Counted from the stretch's first letter, positions 8,784 to 18,111 are shown. The stretch is DNA of 64,000 bases from Congregibacter variabilis (GCF_045689235.1 NZ_CP136864.1:248001-312000), one strand, 5' to 3'. A program made the numbers and translations. Notes: generated from the letters alone by a model not told the origin.

Positions 8784-9326
8784 TCAACCCGACGTAGCAT
8801 CCGTCAGTTTAGCTGCCTCTTGTCTGTGAACATCCCTCCATATGGGTCGGAGCAGCAAGCGAGAAAACATATAACCGGCAAGACACAGTGACCAGGCGAT
8901 GGCAGCAATAACAGGGCCAGCTTCCCTATGAAAGAATATATCCGCCGTGTTCAAAACGTTAATTAAGACGATAAACAGGGTTTGACATTGGATTGCTAAG
9001 ATCAACCTCTTAAAAGATTTTGTCCGAACAGAACCCTTAAGGTTCCTTTGTATGGCATACAGTGACACGATATAGATAATGGCTTCAAGCACGCTACATA
9101 CAGCCCACAATGTTGTTTCCTTGACGCCAAAAGTGTAGAGAACAAAAGGGAGGGCAGACATAAGTGCCGCCAGCAGGGAGAATTGGAGAACCATAGTCAA
9201 ACCAACTGCATCGGCTCTGCTAGCCGCTTTCGAGCCAGCAATTTGAAAGGTCGAGATAATGCCAGCGAATCCCGCTAGAGCAATAGCTGCTTCAACTCCT
9301 AGTATTAGTATGTCGAGAGATTCCAT
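8784..9326 (-). CDS. Polytopic membrane protein of unknown function
   Basis: 180 residues with five hydrophobic segments (roughly 6-26 IAIALAGFAGIIS-type, 44-66, 72-92, 108-128, 136-158) and a basic C-terminal tail (RPIWRDVHRQ). AGGG precedes the ATG by about 8 nt. I recognise no named family. It shares one inter-site interval with the divergent acyl-CoA ligase gene. Confidence 0.65.
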   Translation of the reverse strand: MESLDILILGVEAAIALAGFAGIISTFQIAGSKAASRADAVGLTMVLQFSLLAALMSALPFVLYTFGVKETTLWAVCSVLEAIIYIVSLYAIQRNLKGSVRTKSFKRLILAIQCQTLFIVLINVLNTADIFFHREAGPVIAAIAWSLCLAGYMFSRLLLRPIWRDVHRQEAAKLTDATSG

Positions 9327-9418
9327 ATTTTTCCCTATAGTTAGACTTCCAATAAGGGTGCTCCCAAAGAAGGGCGATAGCTAGACATTTAGGAATCGCG
9401 CTCTATTCGCAGGGATAC

Positions 9419-10978
9419 ATGCCAGAAGAGGAAATCAGCACCATGTCGATCACGCAAGCCATTCACCGCGGTAAACATCTCTACCCCGAAAAGCCGGCGC
9501 TGGTTTGCGGTGACCGTACCGTCAACTATGGCGAGGTGCACGATCTTGTGTCTCGCGGTGCAGCGGTCCTGCAGTCGCTGGATTCTTCGCCCGCCGCGCG
9601 GGTGGGAATCCTCTCCCTAAACTCGGACCGGGCGATTCTGGCCTTCCACGCAGCAATCTGGGCGGGCCGTGTACCCAATTACTTAAACATTCGCTGGGCC
9701 GCCTTCGAACTCAGCCAGTCGATCGACGATTTCGAGCCATCGGTCCTGATGGTGGATGACGCGTTCTTGGAGGTAGGCCGAGAAATGCTGAAGCGTTGTG
9801 ACTCGGTGAAGTCACTGATCTACATTGGCGAGCAGCCTGCGGCGCCGGAAAAGACACTGCACTGGGTGGGATCGATAGCCGCAGCCGCGCCGCTGGTCGA
9901 CAGCGCCGTCGGGAATGACGAAATGGCATTCCTGAACTACACCGGTGGCACCACCGGAAAAAGCAAAGGCGTGATACACACCCATAACACCCATATGGCG
10001 GCGCTAATGACCTGTATGGCTGAGGGCTTCTTCCAGCGCGGAACCTGCGCCATGGTCACGCCGCTGTTCCATATAAGTGGTATTGCAGTCTCCAACGCCT
10101 CCTTGATGATGGGTAACACCCTTTACATGTTACCGGCATTCGATCCTGGTAAGTTTCTTCAGTTAGTGCAGAACGCAGCCATCGAGTACACGTTTATAGT
10201 ACCGACCATGATCAAGATGGTGCTGGATCACCCCGAGTTCTCCAGTTTCGATATCGCCTCTTGGGAATACATTACCTATGGAGCCTCGTCCATCGATGAG
10301 GCACTACTTCTGAGGGCGCGCGAGCAACTACCCGGAGTCAGCTTCATGCAGATCTATGGCCAAACCGAAGGCCTGCCTGCCTCACTGATGTTTGACGCCG
10401 ACCATCGCGAGGCCGGGTTTGCCTCCGGCCGCACCCGCTCAGCGGGCATCCCGCCCCTGGGGATGGAGCTCAAGATCATCGACGTTAACGGCGCATCACT
10501 GCCGCGCGGCGAGGTCGGAGAGATTTGCATGCGCGGGCCATCGCTGATGAAGGGCTACTTGAATATGCCGGTGCAGAGCGCCGCCGCCCTTCAGGATGGC
10601 TGGCTGCACACCGGCGATGCCGGCTACGTTAACGAGGACGACTTTCTATACATCGTCGACCGGATCAAGGACATGATTATCTCTGGCGGCGAGAACGTGT
10701 ACTCCGCAGAGGTAGAGAACGCCCTCGCGCGTCACCAGGCGGTGCAGAGCTGCGCTGTGGTTGGCCTGCCCCATGAGAAATGGGGCGAGGTGGTTCACGC
10801 GGATGTGGTGTTGTGTCCCAGCGCGTCCACAACTGAAGAAGCGCTGATTACGCACTGCCGCGAATACATTGCAGGCTACAAACTGCCGAAATCGATTAGC
10901 TTCGTGGAGGCCATTCCGCTGACCCCGGTGGGCAAGGTAGACAAGGTGAAAATCCGCCAGAAGTACTCCGAGCGCTGA
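9419..10978 (+). CDS. Acyl-CoA synthetase (class I adenylate-forming ligase)
   Basis: 519 residues covering the whole ANL fold. The AMP-binding P-loop is YTGGTTGKSKGVIHTH (about 178-193), the adenine motif IYGQTEG (about 316-322), the hinge region TGDAGYVNEDDFLYIVDRIK (about 405-424), and the A10 catalytic lysine lies in LTPVGKVDKVKI near the C-terminus. It should activate a carboxylic acid via acyl-AMP to acyl-CoA; the substrate cannot be read from sequence. ATG 9443 (MSITQAIHRG, behind AGAGGAA) is an alternative start. Unusually large and metabolic for a cassette, and it looks richer in G+C than its neighbours. Confidence 0.85.
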   Translation: MPEEEISTMSITQAIHRGKHLYPEKPALVCGDRTVNYGEVHDLVSRGAAVLQSLDSSPAARVGILSLNSDRAILAFHAAIWAGRVPNYLNIRWAAFELSQSIDDFEPSVLMVDDAFLEVGREMLKRCDSVKSLIYIGEQPAAPEKTLHWVGSIAAAAPLVDSAVGNDEMAFLNYTGGTTGKSKGVIHTHNTHMAALMTCMAEGFFQRGTCAMVTPLFHISGIAVSNASLMMGNTLYMLPAFDPGKFLQLVQNAAIEYTFIVPTMIKMVLDHPEFSSFDIASWEYITYGASSIDEALLLRAREQLPGVSFMQIYGQTEGLPASLMFDADHREAGFASGRTRSAGIPPLGMELKIIDVNGASLPRGEVGEICMRGPSLMKGYLNMPVQSAAALQDGWLHTGDAGYVNEDDFLYIVDRIKDMIISGGENVYSAEVENALARHQAVQSCAVVGLPHEKWGEVVHADVVLCPSASTTEEALITHCREYIAGYKLPKSISFVEAIPLTPVGKVDKVKIRQKYSER

Positions 10979-11052
10979 TGAGCGATCACGTGCTCTCGAC
11001 AGGTCTGCGGCATGAGTCATAGCTCTTTACGACGCCGGAAGCTGCCGTTGGG

Positions 11053-11108
11053 GTAGCGGAAGCGGCCCCTAGCAGTGTCCCAAAACATCTCAAGCTGGTC
11101 TTTGAGCG
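11053..11108. repeat. attC-like cassette boundary, F orientation
   Basis: TAGCGGAAGCGGCCCCTAGC, AGTGTCCCAAAACATCTCAA and GCTGGTC follow the consensus with a damaged TAAC box. Confidence 0.55.
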
Positions 11109-11189
11109 ACTCCCAGACCGCTAAGTTCTGAAGTGAGCAATCCACAGTATTCATCATTCGGTGGATTCGTTGCGAACTGGCTGTTTCGC

Positions 11190-11666
11190 TCACCTAGGCT
11201 TTTGCAAGCTCTCATTGACCTCTTCGACAAATGATTCGGGAAATGACTGTGAATCGCGAACCATCGGCCAAACAAACGCAGGGTCTCGCATTGCCACGGA
11301 TGTAAACCAATCCTTCCAGTCATCGTATATTTCTTGAGAAAACACGCCTGCTTGCCTCGCAAGGTGGGCGCGCTCCCAAGCAATGAAGAGAAGATCTACA
11401 TAGTACTGAAATCGAAGAAGCTCTTCGGCGGTGAGTTTGCTCGGATCGCCATAGCCTGTGGTCAAAATACGCGAAAGCCCTTCATTCTCAATCACCAGGA
11501 TTCGACGTTGGAGGGTGTAGGTCAAGAGTTCTGCTTGGATGTCCGCGTCAGACTCCAACGTAGTCTGTCGTATCTCCAGCCCCACGTAGATAAGCGATAA
11601 CACGACCGCCACAGCCGAGATGATTTCAGCGACCGCGACCCACGTAGTTAGACTGCGATTAGTCAT
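11190..11666 (-). CDS. Family B single-helix membrane protein
   Basis: 158 residues from ATG 11666, chosen over the upstream ATG (11732) because AAAGGA precedes it and it gives the usual short N-terminus (MTNRSLTTWVAVAEIISA). Helix at about 9-30 (VAEIISAVAVVLSLIYVGLE) followed by IRQTT. The soluble domain ends in the family's W.....S..F.E.F..EV pattern (FVWPMVRDSQSFPESFVEEV). Confidence 0.75.
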   Translation of the reverse strand: MTNRSLTTWVAVAEIISAVAVVLSLIYVGLEIRQTTLESDADIQAELLTYTLQRRILVIENEGLSRILTTGYGDPSKLTAEELLRFQYYVDLLFIAWERAHLARQAGVFSQEIYDDWKDWFTSVAMRDPAFVWPMVRDSQSFPESFVEEVNESLQKPR

Positions 11667-11748
11667 AAGGAGTTTCCTTTGCCAGTTTTGGCCGTGTGGA
11701 CGCTTCCGGCAGACGACAACCGACTCGCTCAATCATAAGAGAGACAGC

Positions 11749-11811
11749 GCCGAGGAGAAAGCAACCTTTCGCAATGTCTCAGAACACCTCGGAGGGGACG
11801 TTGCCTTAGAG
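11749..11811. repeat. attC-like cassette boundary, F orientation
   Basis: GAGGAGAAAGCAACC, TTTCGCAATGTCTCAGAACA and CCTCGGAGGGGACGTTGCCT. AGAACACCTC replaces TAACACCTC, and GTTGCCT sits where the terminal box is expected. Confidence 0.5.
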
Positions 11812-11857
11812 ATGATGCTTCAATTCGATAGTTTCGCTTTGATGTCTGTGGGTAAGG

Positions 11858-12568
11858 CTACTCGGACCTTGAGACCGTGATTTCTTCAAGAACTCGTTGG
11901 GATAGCTTTAAATCGGCCTGAATCCAGATTTGCGCAAGACGCTGCATATCGTAAAGTTCGTACAAAGCATTCTTGGCCTGCTTGTCTGCCCACAAGCCTT
12001 CGACATCGAATTGCTCCAATGACTCAGCAGATGGTTGTTGACTGGGCTGTCTGGTGAGCCTGTAGTGTGGCCGTATCGCCGCATGAATATCCGTAAAATT
12101 AACCGAGAATGGCACGCTCTCGTACGCTGTGACGAGGGCTTGTACCCGTCGCAATGTGGCTCTCAGTCGTGTTTCATCGAGCAGATCAAGGCGACCAGAT
12201 GAAACCATTTCCAAGAAACTGATGGGCAAAGACGGCGGAGACTCTATATATAACCCGCTTTGCAGCTTGGTCAGCGCTGCATCCTTGGATAAGGCGTCGC
12301 CACTTTCAAGGGTCGTCAGCAACGAATCAACCGCGACTGTCGCTTCGTAGTGAATCTCTGACAATCGATTTAGTTCCGCCTTCCTGTCCTCAAAGTCCTC
12401 TTCAAGCCTTGTAATAAGTCTCTGAGCGCCGACTCGATCAGATTGATCTTGATACCAATTGGCAATCTCCATGCCGATGAATACACCCACAATTACGATA
12501 ATCAGATCAATCCAAATTGCGAACCAATTCTGATTCTTCACGTGTTGTGTAACGCTTCTAAGTAACAT
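11858..12568 (-). CDS. Family A (DUF6090-like) single-helix membrane protein
   Basis: 236 residues if started at ATG 12568 (MLLRSVTQHVKNQNWFAIW); the longer frame to 12598 adds ten residues unlike the family. Helix at about 20-38 (LIIVIVGVFIGMEIANWYQ), with a Glu inside the hydrophobic stretch unlike its relatives. The outer domain has an extended coil (LITRLEEDFEDRKAELNRLS) and the PPSLPISFLEMVSSGRLDLL motif, matching the SFLEM/ATFIEML...G.LDIL motif of the copy at 421. Confidence 0.77.
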   Translation of the reverse strand: MLLRSVTQHVKNQNWFAIWIDLIIVIVGVFIGMEIANWYQDQSDRVGAQRLITRLEEDFEDRKAELNRLSEIHYEATVAVDSLLTTLESGDALSKDAALTKLQSGLYIESPPSLPISFLEMVSSGRLDLLDETRLRATLRRVQALVTAYESVPFSVNFTDIHAAIRPHYRLTRQPSQQPSAESLEQFDVEGLWADKQAKNALYELYDMQRLAQIWIQADLKLSQRVLEEITVSRSE

Positions 12569-12637
12569 GAGAGGAAATATAGCGGATACTTCCAACATTT
12601 ACTCGAAGAATATCTGGAGCTTCACCGACTCTTTCTG

Positions 12638-12686
12638 GTGGTCGGAAGCGGTCGAGTTGGTGACTTCCCCTAATACCTCACAGGGG
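12638..12686. repeat. attC-like cassette boundary, F orientation
   Basis: TGGTCGGAAGCGGTCGAGTT, GGTGACTTCCCCTAATACCT and CACAGGGG match the GGTAACTTCC core version of the site. Confidence 0.55.
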
Positions 12687-13175
12687 TCATTTCTCTTTTG
12701 AGCAAGAATTGAGGATATCGCCTTCTACGTAAGCGTAGAGCTGGGGATGATAAACGGTAGAGCCCATATCTTCCCAGAAATCGACATATCCTGGCATACA
12801 TAGCATATGCCTGAGGTAGCCCTCCATTGCGCCCCAATGAAACTCATCGAGGGTGCCATTAATTTTGGCTAGGTAAGCAAACTCGAGTTGCCCAAGTCTG
12901 GCCTGTGCGACTCGATAGAAACGCCACTGTTCTTCCTTTGATAGCGCACCGAGATTCGTCTCACCTTCAATCATCACCCGACCAAGCGTCTCATCAGATG
13001 CCTCGGATAAATCGAGGTCAATCATTTTGTCGATCACTTGCTGCCATGAATTGGTGTAGAGGGCGTTAGTATTCTGACGGAGTTCAAGGCCGATAAAGAT
13101 CAGTGACAGAACGACGACCGCTGAACCGAGTATCTCCGCGATATTCGCCCATTCTGATAAGGTCAACTTGCGCAT
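12687..13175 (-). CDS. Family B single-helix membrane protein
   Basis: 162 residues from ATG 13175 (MRKLTLSEWANIAEILG); in-frame ATGs at 13193 and 13208 are possible. Helix at about 11-31 (AEILGSAVVVLSLIFIGLEL) then RQNT. The C-terminal part (MPGYVDFWEDMGSTVYHPQL, YAYVEGDIL) is the family's tryptophan-anchored end, with two Cys (LCMPGY, NSCSKEK). Confidence 0.74.
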   Translation of the reverse strand: MRKLTLSEWANIAEILGSAVVVLSLIFIGLELRQNTNALYTNSWQQVIDKMIDLDLSEASDETLGRVMIEGETNLGALSKEEQWRFYRVAQARLGQLEFAYLAKINGTLDEFHWGAMEGYLRHMLCMPGYVDFWEDMGSTVYHPQLYAYVEGDILNSCSKEK

Positions 13176-13215
13176 CGAAGTACCCACTCTCATCACTAAT
13201 ACTGTCACAAGGATA

Positions 13216-13280
13216 GACTCTAAACAGGCAAAGCGGTCTTTAATCTAACTTCCGCTTCAACCTGAAAGCCGCCTTTAGTC
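13216..13280. repeat. attC-like cassette boundary with paired ends
   Basis: Left arm GACTCTAAACAGGC pairs with right arm GCCGCCTTTAGTC around the core AAAGCGGTC...CTAACTTCCGC. The ends read CTAAAC-like and TTTAGTC-like (RYYYAAC/GTTRRRY type), supporting the attC interpretation. Confidence 0.65.
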
Positions 13281-13429
13281 CACAGACGAATCCTACGCCT
13301 TAAACGGATGCTTTAGGGCTGGAAGCAGAGTCTCAGCTACGCACCGATGAATTACAGGCCGCGGCGTAAACCGCATTTAGGTTGCCCGACTTATTCCGAT
13401 TGCCTAGTCAAATTCCATTTGACCGGCAG

Positions 13430-13672
13430 TTAATCCCAAATGACCTTCGTCGGACCATTAGAGGTGAACCAGTGACAGCCCAATTTTTTTAAGTCGTCTT
13501 TGCTGGCATCCTCATCGTACCCAAGCTCTGCATCGCCGAGGTCGGATTTTTCATTCAAAGGTAACCACTTCCCACCGCCCGGTGTGGGGAGCAGCGATCC
13601 ACTTGAGTCCAAGCAGGCCCCATAAAGGTCTTCGGAAACGGAACACTTAAAAAAGTACACGGTATCGCTCAC
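13430..13672 (-). CDS. Small cassette protein of unknown function
   Basis: 80 residues from GTG 13672 behind GGAGAG. No signal peptide or membrane helix. Acidic and rich in Gly/Asp (SKDDLKKLGC, GDAELGYDED), with three Cys. It begins SDTVYFFKCSVSEDLYGACL. It sits alone between two boundary sites. I do not recognise a family. Confidence 0.6.
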   Translation of the reverse strand: MSDTVYFFKCSVSEDLYGACLDSSGSLLPTPGGGKWLPLNEKSDLGDAELGYDEDASKDDLKKLGCHWFTSNGPTKVIWD

Positions 13673-13760
13673 TTAGCTCTCCATATCTGATCTAGATGGC
13701 ATATCGCCCCACGTTGTTTCGACAAGCTAAAAACACTCAAACAAGCAATTAAGAAACCCC

Positions 13761-13842
13761 AGAGTCCGTTTCTAGGCGAAAGCGGCACCAGAGATGTCTC
13801 AGAACGCAACAGTGCAGACCATAGCATTAGGCGCAGTTCTGT
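13761..13842. repeat. attC-like cassette boundary, F orientation
   Basis: AGAGTCCGTTTCTAGGCGAA, AGCGGCACCAGAGATGTCTC, AGAACGCAACAGTGCAGACC and CATTAGGC, the last being a GTTAGGC-like terminal box. Confidence 0.6.
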
Positions 13843-13942
13843 CGCTGACCTGGGTGCAATCAGCTGCGGCTTGAATTAGCCCTGTTCAAAATATTGAGAT
13901 TCAGCCAAGATAATCACATTCTTTTCTCAGGGTAAGTGCCTG

Positions 13943-14704
13943 GTGTTATTGCGTCGTTTTACTCAACACGTAACCGATCAAAATTGGTTTGCTGTCGTGC
14001 TGGACTTTGTCATCGTAGTGATCGGTGTCTTCATGGGCCTACAGGTTCAGGAGTGGGCGTCGAATAGACAGCTTGAGCAGCAAAAAACTGAGTACCTCAG
14101 CGAGCTTCGCGAAGAGATTACTCTGAATGTCTCTTTGTTCAGGGGGCGTTTAGAAACAATGACCCACGTATTGGAATCGGGTGAGCGGGCAATCGCGTTC
14201 CTCGAAGCGGATGAGCAATGTGATGCAGAATGTTGGCCGATTTTCGTTGATTTTTTTAACGCGTCGCAGGTGCTCTTTTCCCCGGTAACCAAAACTGTCT
14301 ACGAAGAGATGCAGCGGCTTGGCCTGATGCGTTCGAAAAGTGTGAAAGGCGTAGTCGAACCATTCTACGTGCTGAGCGAGACATTGCTATCGGGCCTTGA
14401 TTCATCGCCGGCATACAGGCAACGCTTTAGAAAGATGATATCTGCGCGAGCGCATAAATCTTTTTGGCAGACCTGCCACCGCATGGACGGCGTGATTGAA
14501 TACCTGGTCGCTGACTGCCCGCTGGGTATAAGCGAGCAAGAGGTCGTCATTCTTGTGGAGAAGATTCGAGAAGATAGCGCAATTGAGGATGAGCTGAATT
14601 ATTGGGTTGGCATGCACTTTTTTTACATGCCGATTTTCGAGGACCTAATCACGTACGGTAAATCCGCAATCGACGCAATTGATTTAGCGCTTGCGGACCG
14701 CTAG
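13943..14704 (+). CDS. Family A (DUF6090-like) protein, four-cysteine subgroup
   Basis: 253 residues from GTG 13943 (MLLRRFTQHVTDQNWFAVVL). Helix at about 20-38 (DFVIVVIGVFMGLQVQEWAS). Like the gene at 33,815 it has Cys in EQCDAECWPIFVDFFNASQ and in FWQTCHRMDGVIEYLVADCP. That spacing is shared although overall identity is low. Conserved paired cysteines fit a periplasmic, disulfide-bonded domain (inference). Confidence 0.78.
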   Translation: MLLRRFTQHVTDQNWFAVVLDFVIVVIGVFMGLQVQEWASNRQLEQQKTEYLSELREEITLNVSLFRGRLETMTHVLESGERAIAFLEADEQCDAECWPIFVDFFNASQVLFSPVTKTVYEEMQRLGLMRSKSVKGVVEPFYVLSETLLSGLDSSPAYRQRFRKMISARAHKSFWQTCHRMDGVIEYLVADCPLGISEQEVVILVEKIREDSAIEDELNYWVGMHFFYMPIFEDLITYGKSAIDAIDLALADR

Positions 14705-14780
14705 AAGTGGCCCAGGCGATTGGCGATTTCCTCTTGTGCCTTAGTTAGCTTGTGACTACCTACATTGCGGGCATGTCACA

Positions 14781-15734
14781 CTAATTGAATCTATTCTCTA
14801 GCGAGTGTGCAATTTTGCTGACGTGACGCAGATCGGTGCCGCAGCAGCCGCCAAATACGTTGATCCATGGCATTGCCGATAATAGGCCCTCATACTGGCG
14901 TGCGAGTTCTTCTGGATCACCTGGGCCTAACTCTTCGCATTCATCCAGTTCTGCGTGACTGAGACGAGATGCATTGCAGCGAAAGCCGCGGATTCTGCGA
15001 CTCCAGTCCGCATCGGTTAGTCGAGTAAAAAAGTGTTCGGGATGGGCGCAGTTCACCATAAAATAGCCGGCGCCGTTGTCAGTCGCATCATCGACATGGC
15101 ATATCGCATCGCTCAGCGCTTGCCCGGTCGGGAGGCAGCCATCGGTCTCAACCGTAAAAGAAATGATGACGGGTAACCCTGCTTTTTGGCTGGCACGCAC
15201 AAGGCCAATAGCCTCATCAGACTGTGTGAATGTAAGTCCGGTTATCATGTCTACTTCAGTTTGAGCAAGCCACCCAACTTGCTGTGAGTGATACTCCTCA
15301 GCTTCGTTTGCCGCCACTCTGGCCTCAGGAGCATAGGCGTCTCCACGAGGACCGATCAAACCATTGAGCACAATGGGCTTACTGTTAGTCTTAAACTCTT
15401 CTCTTAACGAGGCGATGAATCGGATTGCTTCATGATTTGCTTCTTTTAATTCCGAGTGTGATGCGCCAAGGTCCGAAGCCCAATGAGCGTGTGCCTTCCA
15501 AGTTTGGCTGTCCAAAATCATGCCTGCGTTACAGTCATTGGCAAGTCTTAGAAAGCCCCTGAAGTAGTCAGCCAGAGCGCTTCTGCCATTTGTATCTGGC
15601 AGAAGTGTGTGCGCGGCAAATTCACGAATATCTATCCCTTGATTAAAAATCAGGTCCGTCTCCAGCCCTGCGTCGGTTAGGAAAAATTCACCTGTCATTT
15701 GGGGTAGTTTTTGTCGATAGCGTGTTGTATTCAT
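14781..15734 (-). CDS. Homocysteine S-methyltransferase family enzyme
   Basis: 317 residues with the Hcy-binding barrel fold. The start GEFFLTDAGLETDLIFNQG resembles the family's D.G..T.L entry loop. The zinc ligands are Cys in YFMVNCAHPEHF (about residue 227) and the adjacent pair in NVFGGCCGTDLRHVSKIA (about 295-296). Expected reaction: methyl transfer to homocysteine from S-methylmethionine or another donor; the donor cannot be inferred. It looks full length. Confidence 0.85.
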   Translation of the reverse strand: MNTTRYRQKLPQMTGEFFLTDAGLETDLIFNQGIDIREFAAHTLLPDTNGRSALADYFRGFLRLANDCNAGMILDSQTWKAHAHWASDLGASHSELKEANHEAIRFIASLREEFKTNSKPIVLNGLIGPRGDAYAPEARVAANEAEEYHSQQVGWLAQTEVDMITGLTFTQSDEAIGLVRASQKAGLPVIISFTVETDGCLPTGQALSDAICHVDDATDNGAGYFMVNCAHPEHFFTRLTDADWSRRIRGFRCNASRLSHAELDECEELGPGDPEELARQYEGLLSAMPWINVFGGCCGTDLRHVSKIAHSLENRFN

Positions 15735-15846
15735 CTTCGTTTTCTCACTCCGGGTCTTGAGCTTGCTATCTCACGCAGTGACATCTTGGTTTTTTTTGGG
15801 GTGAACTGGCTGCGCCAAACCGGAAGCGGGTCTGAATAAGAATAGA

Positions 15847-15914
15847 GTCATGTCCGCTGCCAGGCGAAAGCGGTCCCTGGCGATGTCGTCTAACATCTCA
15901 AGGCGGACGTTGAC
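15847..15914. repeat. attC-like cassette boundary with extended pairing
   Basis: GTCATGTCCGC at the left pairs with GCGGACGTTGAC at the right; inside are CAGGCGAAAGCGGTCCCTGG and CGATGTCGTCTAACATCTCA. This is one of the best examples of terminal boxes plus inner arms. Confidence 0.72.
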
Positions 15915-15935
15915 CTACTTTGCTGATCACTTAGC

Positions 15936-16358
15936 CTAAGGTTCCGAACCTTCTGCGCATGGTGGCATTGTGCCATCAGAGGCAACAAGATAGCGGCCCA
16001 TCAATGTGTTGCAAGCCCTATCTGAAGCCTTATGTTCCCCGTCACAGTTTGTTGCCTCACAGTACGCAGTGCATAGACCTCTAAGTCTTCCTGGCTCTAG
16101 TGAGGAGCAATCACCGGCAGGAGCAGGGGTGTCACATACGCCATCACCATTAGCATCATCGGGATTATCCAAAGGGCAAGCATCATTGCTATCACATACC
16201 CCGTCACTATCTGTATCGTTAGGGTTGTCGAGCGGACAAACATCCTCAGAATCGCAGAAGCCATCTCCATCTGTATCAATGCAAGTTTGCGCATTGACTG
16301 ATATCGGGAGGAGTACGGGTAGAACGGCGGCAAGTAGCAGGCCAGCGAGTAACTTCAT
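15936..16358 (-). CDS. Secreted thrombospondin type 3 repeat protein
   Basis: 140 residues. Signal peptide at about 1-23 (LLAGLLLAAVLPVLLPISVNA). Residues about 26-75 hold three calcium-binding TSP3 motifs (DTDGDGFCDSEDVCP, DTDSDGVCDSNDACP, DANGDGVCDTP). The last 60 residues form a Cys-rich module, GRLRGLCTAYCEATNCDG then ACNTLMGRYLVASDG and PPC, also present in the protein at 28,692. It is probably exported and stabilised by Ca2+ and disulfides. Confidence 0.8.
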   Translation of the reverse strand: MKLLAGLLLAAVLPVLLPISVNAQTCIDTDGDGFCDSEDVCPLDNPNDTDSDGVCDSNDACPLDNPDDANGDGVCDTPAPAGDCSSLEPGRLRGLCTAYCEATNCDGEHKASDRACNTLMGRYLVASDGTMPPCAEGSEP

Positions 16359-16444
16359 AGTGAATTCGTCCTTGATAATGGCTGGAGGCCTATACCCCCA
16401 GCTTACGTATTTAGGATAGTAGTTATTGGCCTTTTGCCAAGCAG

Positions 16445-16480
16445 ATAAAAAATGACCGTTTTTAACTCACGGCGGTCATT
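16445..16480 (-). terminator. Intrinsic terminator for the family B gene at 16,551
   Basis: AATGACCG and CGGTCATT pair across a 14-nt loop, followed on the minus strand by TTTTTTATC. It lies about 70 bp beyond the stop codon. Confidence 0.6.
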
Positions 16481-16550
16481 GGCGTTTGGGGGGGCTCAAC
16501 TCGTTGGACGACCTTAATCAGCCAGGAACGGCCATCCTAATTGTTGAGGT

Positions 16551-17039
16551 TCAGCTTACCGCTTCCAAACGCTGCCAAAAGTCCGTGTGGCCTACCTCAT
16601 TGGTCATTTCATTGACCATTTTTACGAAGCCTTTGTTGAAGTAGCTACTGCAAAGTGTCCAGAGTTCGCGGTTTCGAGGAGTCCCAAGAACGAAGAAGAT
16701 GACGTCCCGGTAGCTAAGCCAGGTATCGCCATCGAGAGCGCCAGCCTCGTACTGCAACCATTCGTGCTCGCGTGCGCGCATCTGCGAAATGATCCAGAAC
16801 ATTAACTGTGTTTTTTCTTCAAAGGTTGGCGTGTCGGGTCCTGACATGGAGCGACCCAGTGCTGGGAAATCAATAAATTTGTAAACCCCTCCCTGATCGG
16901 TAGCGAGTGCCACCTGACGTGCCTCCGATAGCAATAACTGAGTCCCTTGTCTCACTTGTAGTGCCAAGTAAATCAGGGTGATGACAACTAATACTACCCC
17001 AAGAATTTGCGACACGTAGGACCATTCCTCTAGCGTCAT
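16551..17039 (-). CDS. Family B single-helix membrane protein
   Basis: 162 residues from ATG 17039, preferred to 17060 because GGAGG sits about 9 nt upstream. Helix at about 10-28 (SQILGVVLVVITLIYLALQV) then RQGT. C-terminal ELWTLCSSYFNKGFVKMVNE fits the family ending. It is followed by its own terminator. Confidence 0.75.
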   Translation of the reverse strand: MTLEEWSYVSQILGVVLVVITLIYLALQVRQGTQLLLSEARQVALATDQGGVYKFIDFPALGRSMSGPDTPTFEEKTQLMFWIISQMRAREHEWLQYEAGALDGDTWLSYRDVIFFVLGTPRNRELWTLCSSYFNKGFVKMVNEMTNEVGHTDFWQRLEAVS

Positions 17040-17149
17040 TTGTATAGCCTCCAATGCCATTCGCTACAGCAAACTAGCATACGATCGCTGATGCAGGAAC
17101 GTCTGAGTCAGTTCGGAAGTAGAAATCGCGGTTGGTGGAAAACGAACAT

Positions 17150-17215
17150 CTCAAGACAGGTGAAAGCGGTCGTCTGACGAACTTCCGCTAAAACCTCGCA
17201 GCAGGCATTACGAGT
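17150..17215. repeat. attC-like cassette boundary, F orientation
   Basis: ACAGGTGAAAGCGGTCGTCT, GACGAACTTCCGCTAAAACC and TCGCAGCAGGC. The second core version, with TAAC mutated to TAAA. Confidence 0.55.
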
Positions 17216-17287
17216 CGAAAGGATCAAGCTCGCGCGGCGATTAACAGTTGGCTCACATCGAGCGCTTATTAGATTCTCGCGCAACGC

Positions 17288-18025
17288 CTAGTCAACAATT
17301 GATGCTAACCAATGGGTAATGCTTACCCAAGTATCAGTGTATTGAAGGGGGGAACGAAAATTGAACAACGTAATTACAATAGCTCCGATAATATAAGTTG
17401 GATGAGCGAGCCTTCGACTATAAATGTCGTATCCGAATGCTAGATAAATCGGAGATAACCAAAGCAGCAAACGCACCGTGTGCCGTATCGCGGGCTCGAG
17501 TTCAAAGCTTCCAACGAACCGAGCTATTGAGGGAATTAACAGAGAGGTCGCGGCAACAATCATCAGCCTTTTATGCCGCTCTGGATTGAACCTACTGTAA
17601 GCGGCCGCCGCAAAGAAAACCGAGAAGAGGATCATGTCAGTGGCCGGAGCCAGCGAAGTATGCTCCACCGCCGCAATACCGCCATCGTTCAGCTTTGCAG
17701 TAAATCTCGCTATCGTTATCGAAAGGCCCATGACGACCACGCCAATACCGTACAGGAATCCGAGGTTGCCGATCCTTCTGTGGAGCCTAATGTTTCCCAC
17801 GGCGACTAGTAAGCACTGAAAAATGAAGAGACCAAGCCACCCAACATAAACAGCGGCGTGAATGTGAATGGCCGTATCGGCTGCAACGCCTCCGCTCATC
17901 AACGGACGAAAGTACTGCGGCCAAAATCCGATAGTGGCCAGTACTGCCATGAGCAGACTCAAAGCAAGGTAAAACCTTCGAATCTCGATCATTGATTCTT
18001 TAGCACTGATACCGTGACTGGACAT
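17288..18025 (-). CDS. Polytopic membrane protein (HxH-type, paralog at 39,103)
   Basis: 245 residues from ATG 18025, chosen because GGGAGG lies just upstream; a longer frame begins at 18061. About seven hydrophobic segments. DTAIHIHAAVYVGWLGLFIF and IRLHRRIGNLGFLYGI carry His residues matched in the protein at 39,103 (ETHIIIHGISAIAWMLLAII, RKYHRTVGYISLI). Conserved intramembrane His might bind haem or a metal; this is inference. No named family assigned. Confidence 0.68.
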   Translation of the reverse strand: MSSHGISAKESMIEIRRFYLALSLLMAVLATIGFWPQYFRPLMSGGVAADTAIHIHAAVYVGWLGLFIFQCLLVAVGNIRLHRRIGNLGFLYGIGVVVMGLSITIARFTAKLNDGGIAAVEHTSLAPATDMILFSVFFAAAAYSRFNPERHKRLMIVAATSLLIPSIARFVGSFELEPAIRHTVRLLLWLSPIYLAFGYDIYSRRLAHPTYIIGAIVITLFNFRSPLQYTDTWVSITHWLASIVD

Positions 18026-18111
18026 ACGTTCACCTCCCGCTGATGATAGCCAAGCTACCAATTATGACTATAGGCTGCTGGAAGCGCGTATTAATAAGGC
18101 GAAGCTTTAAA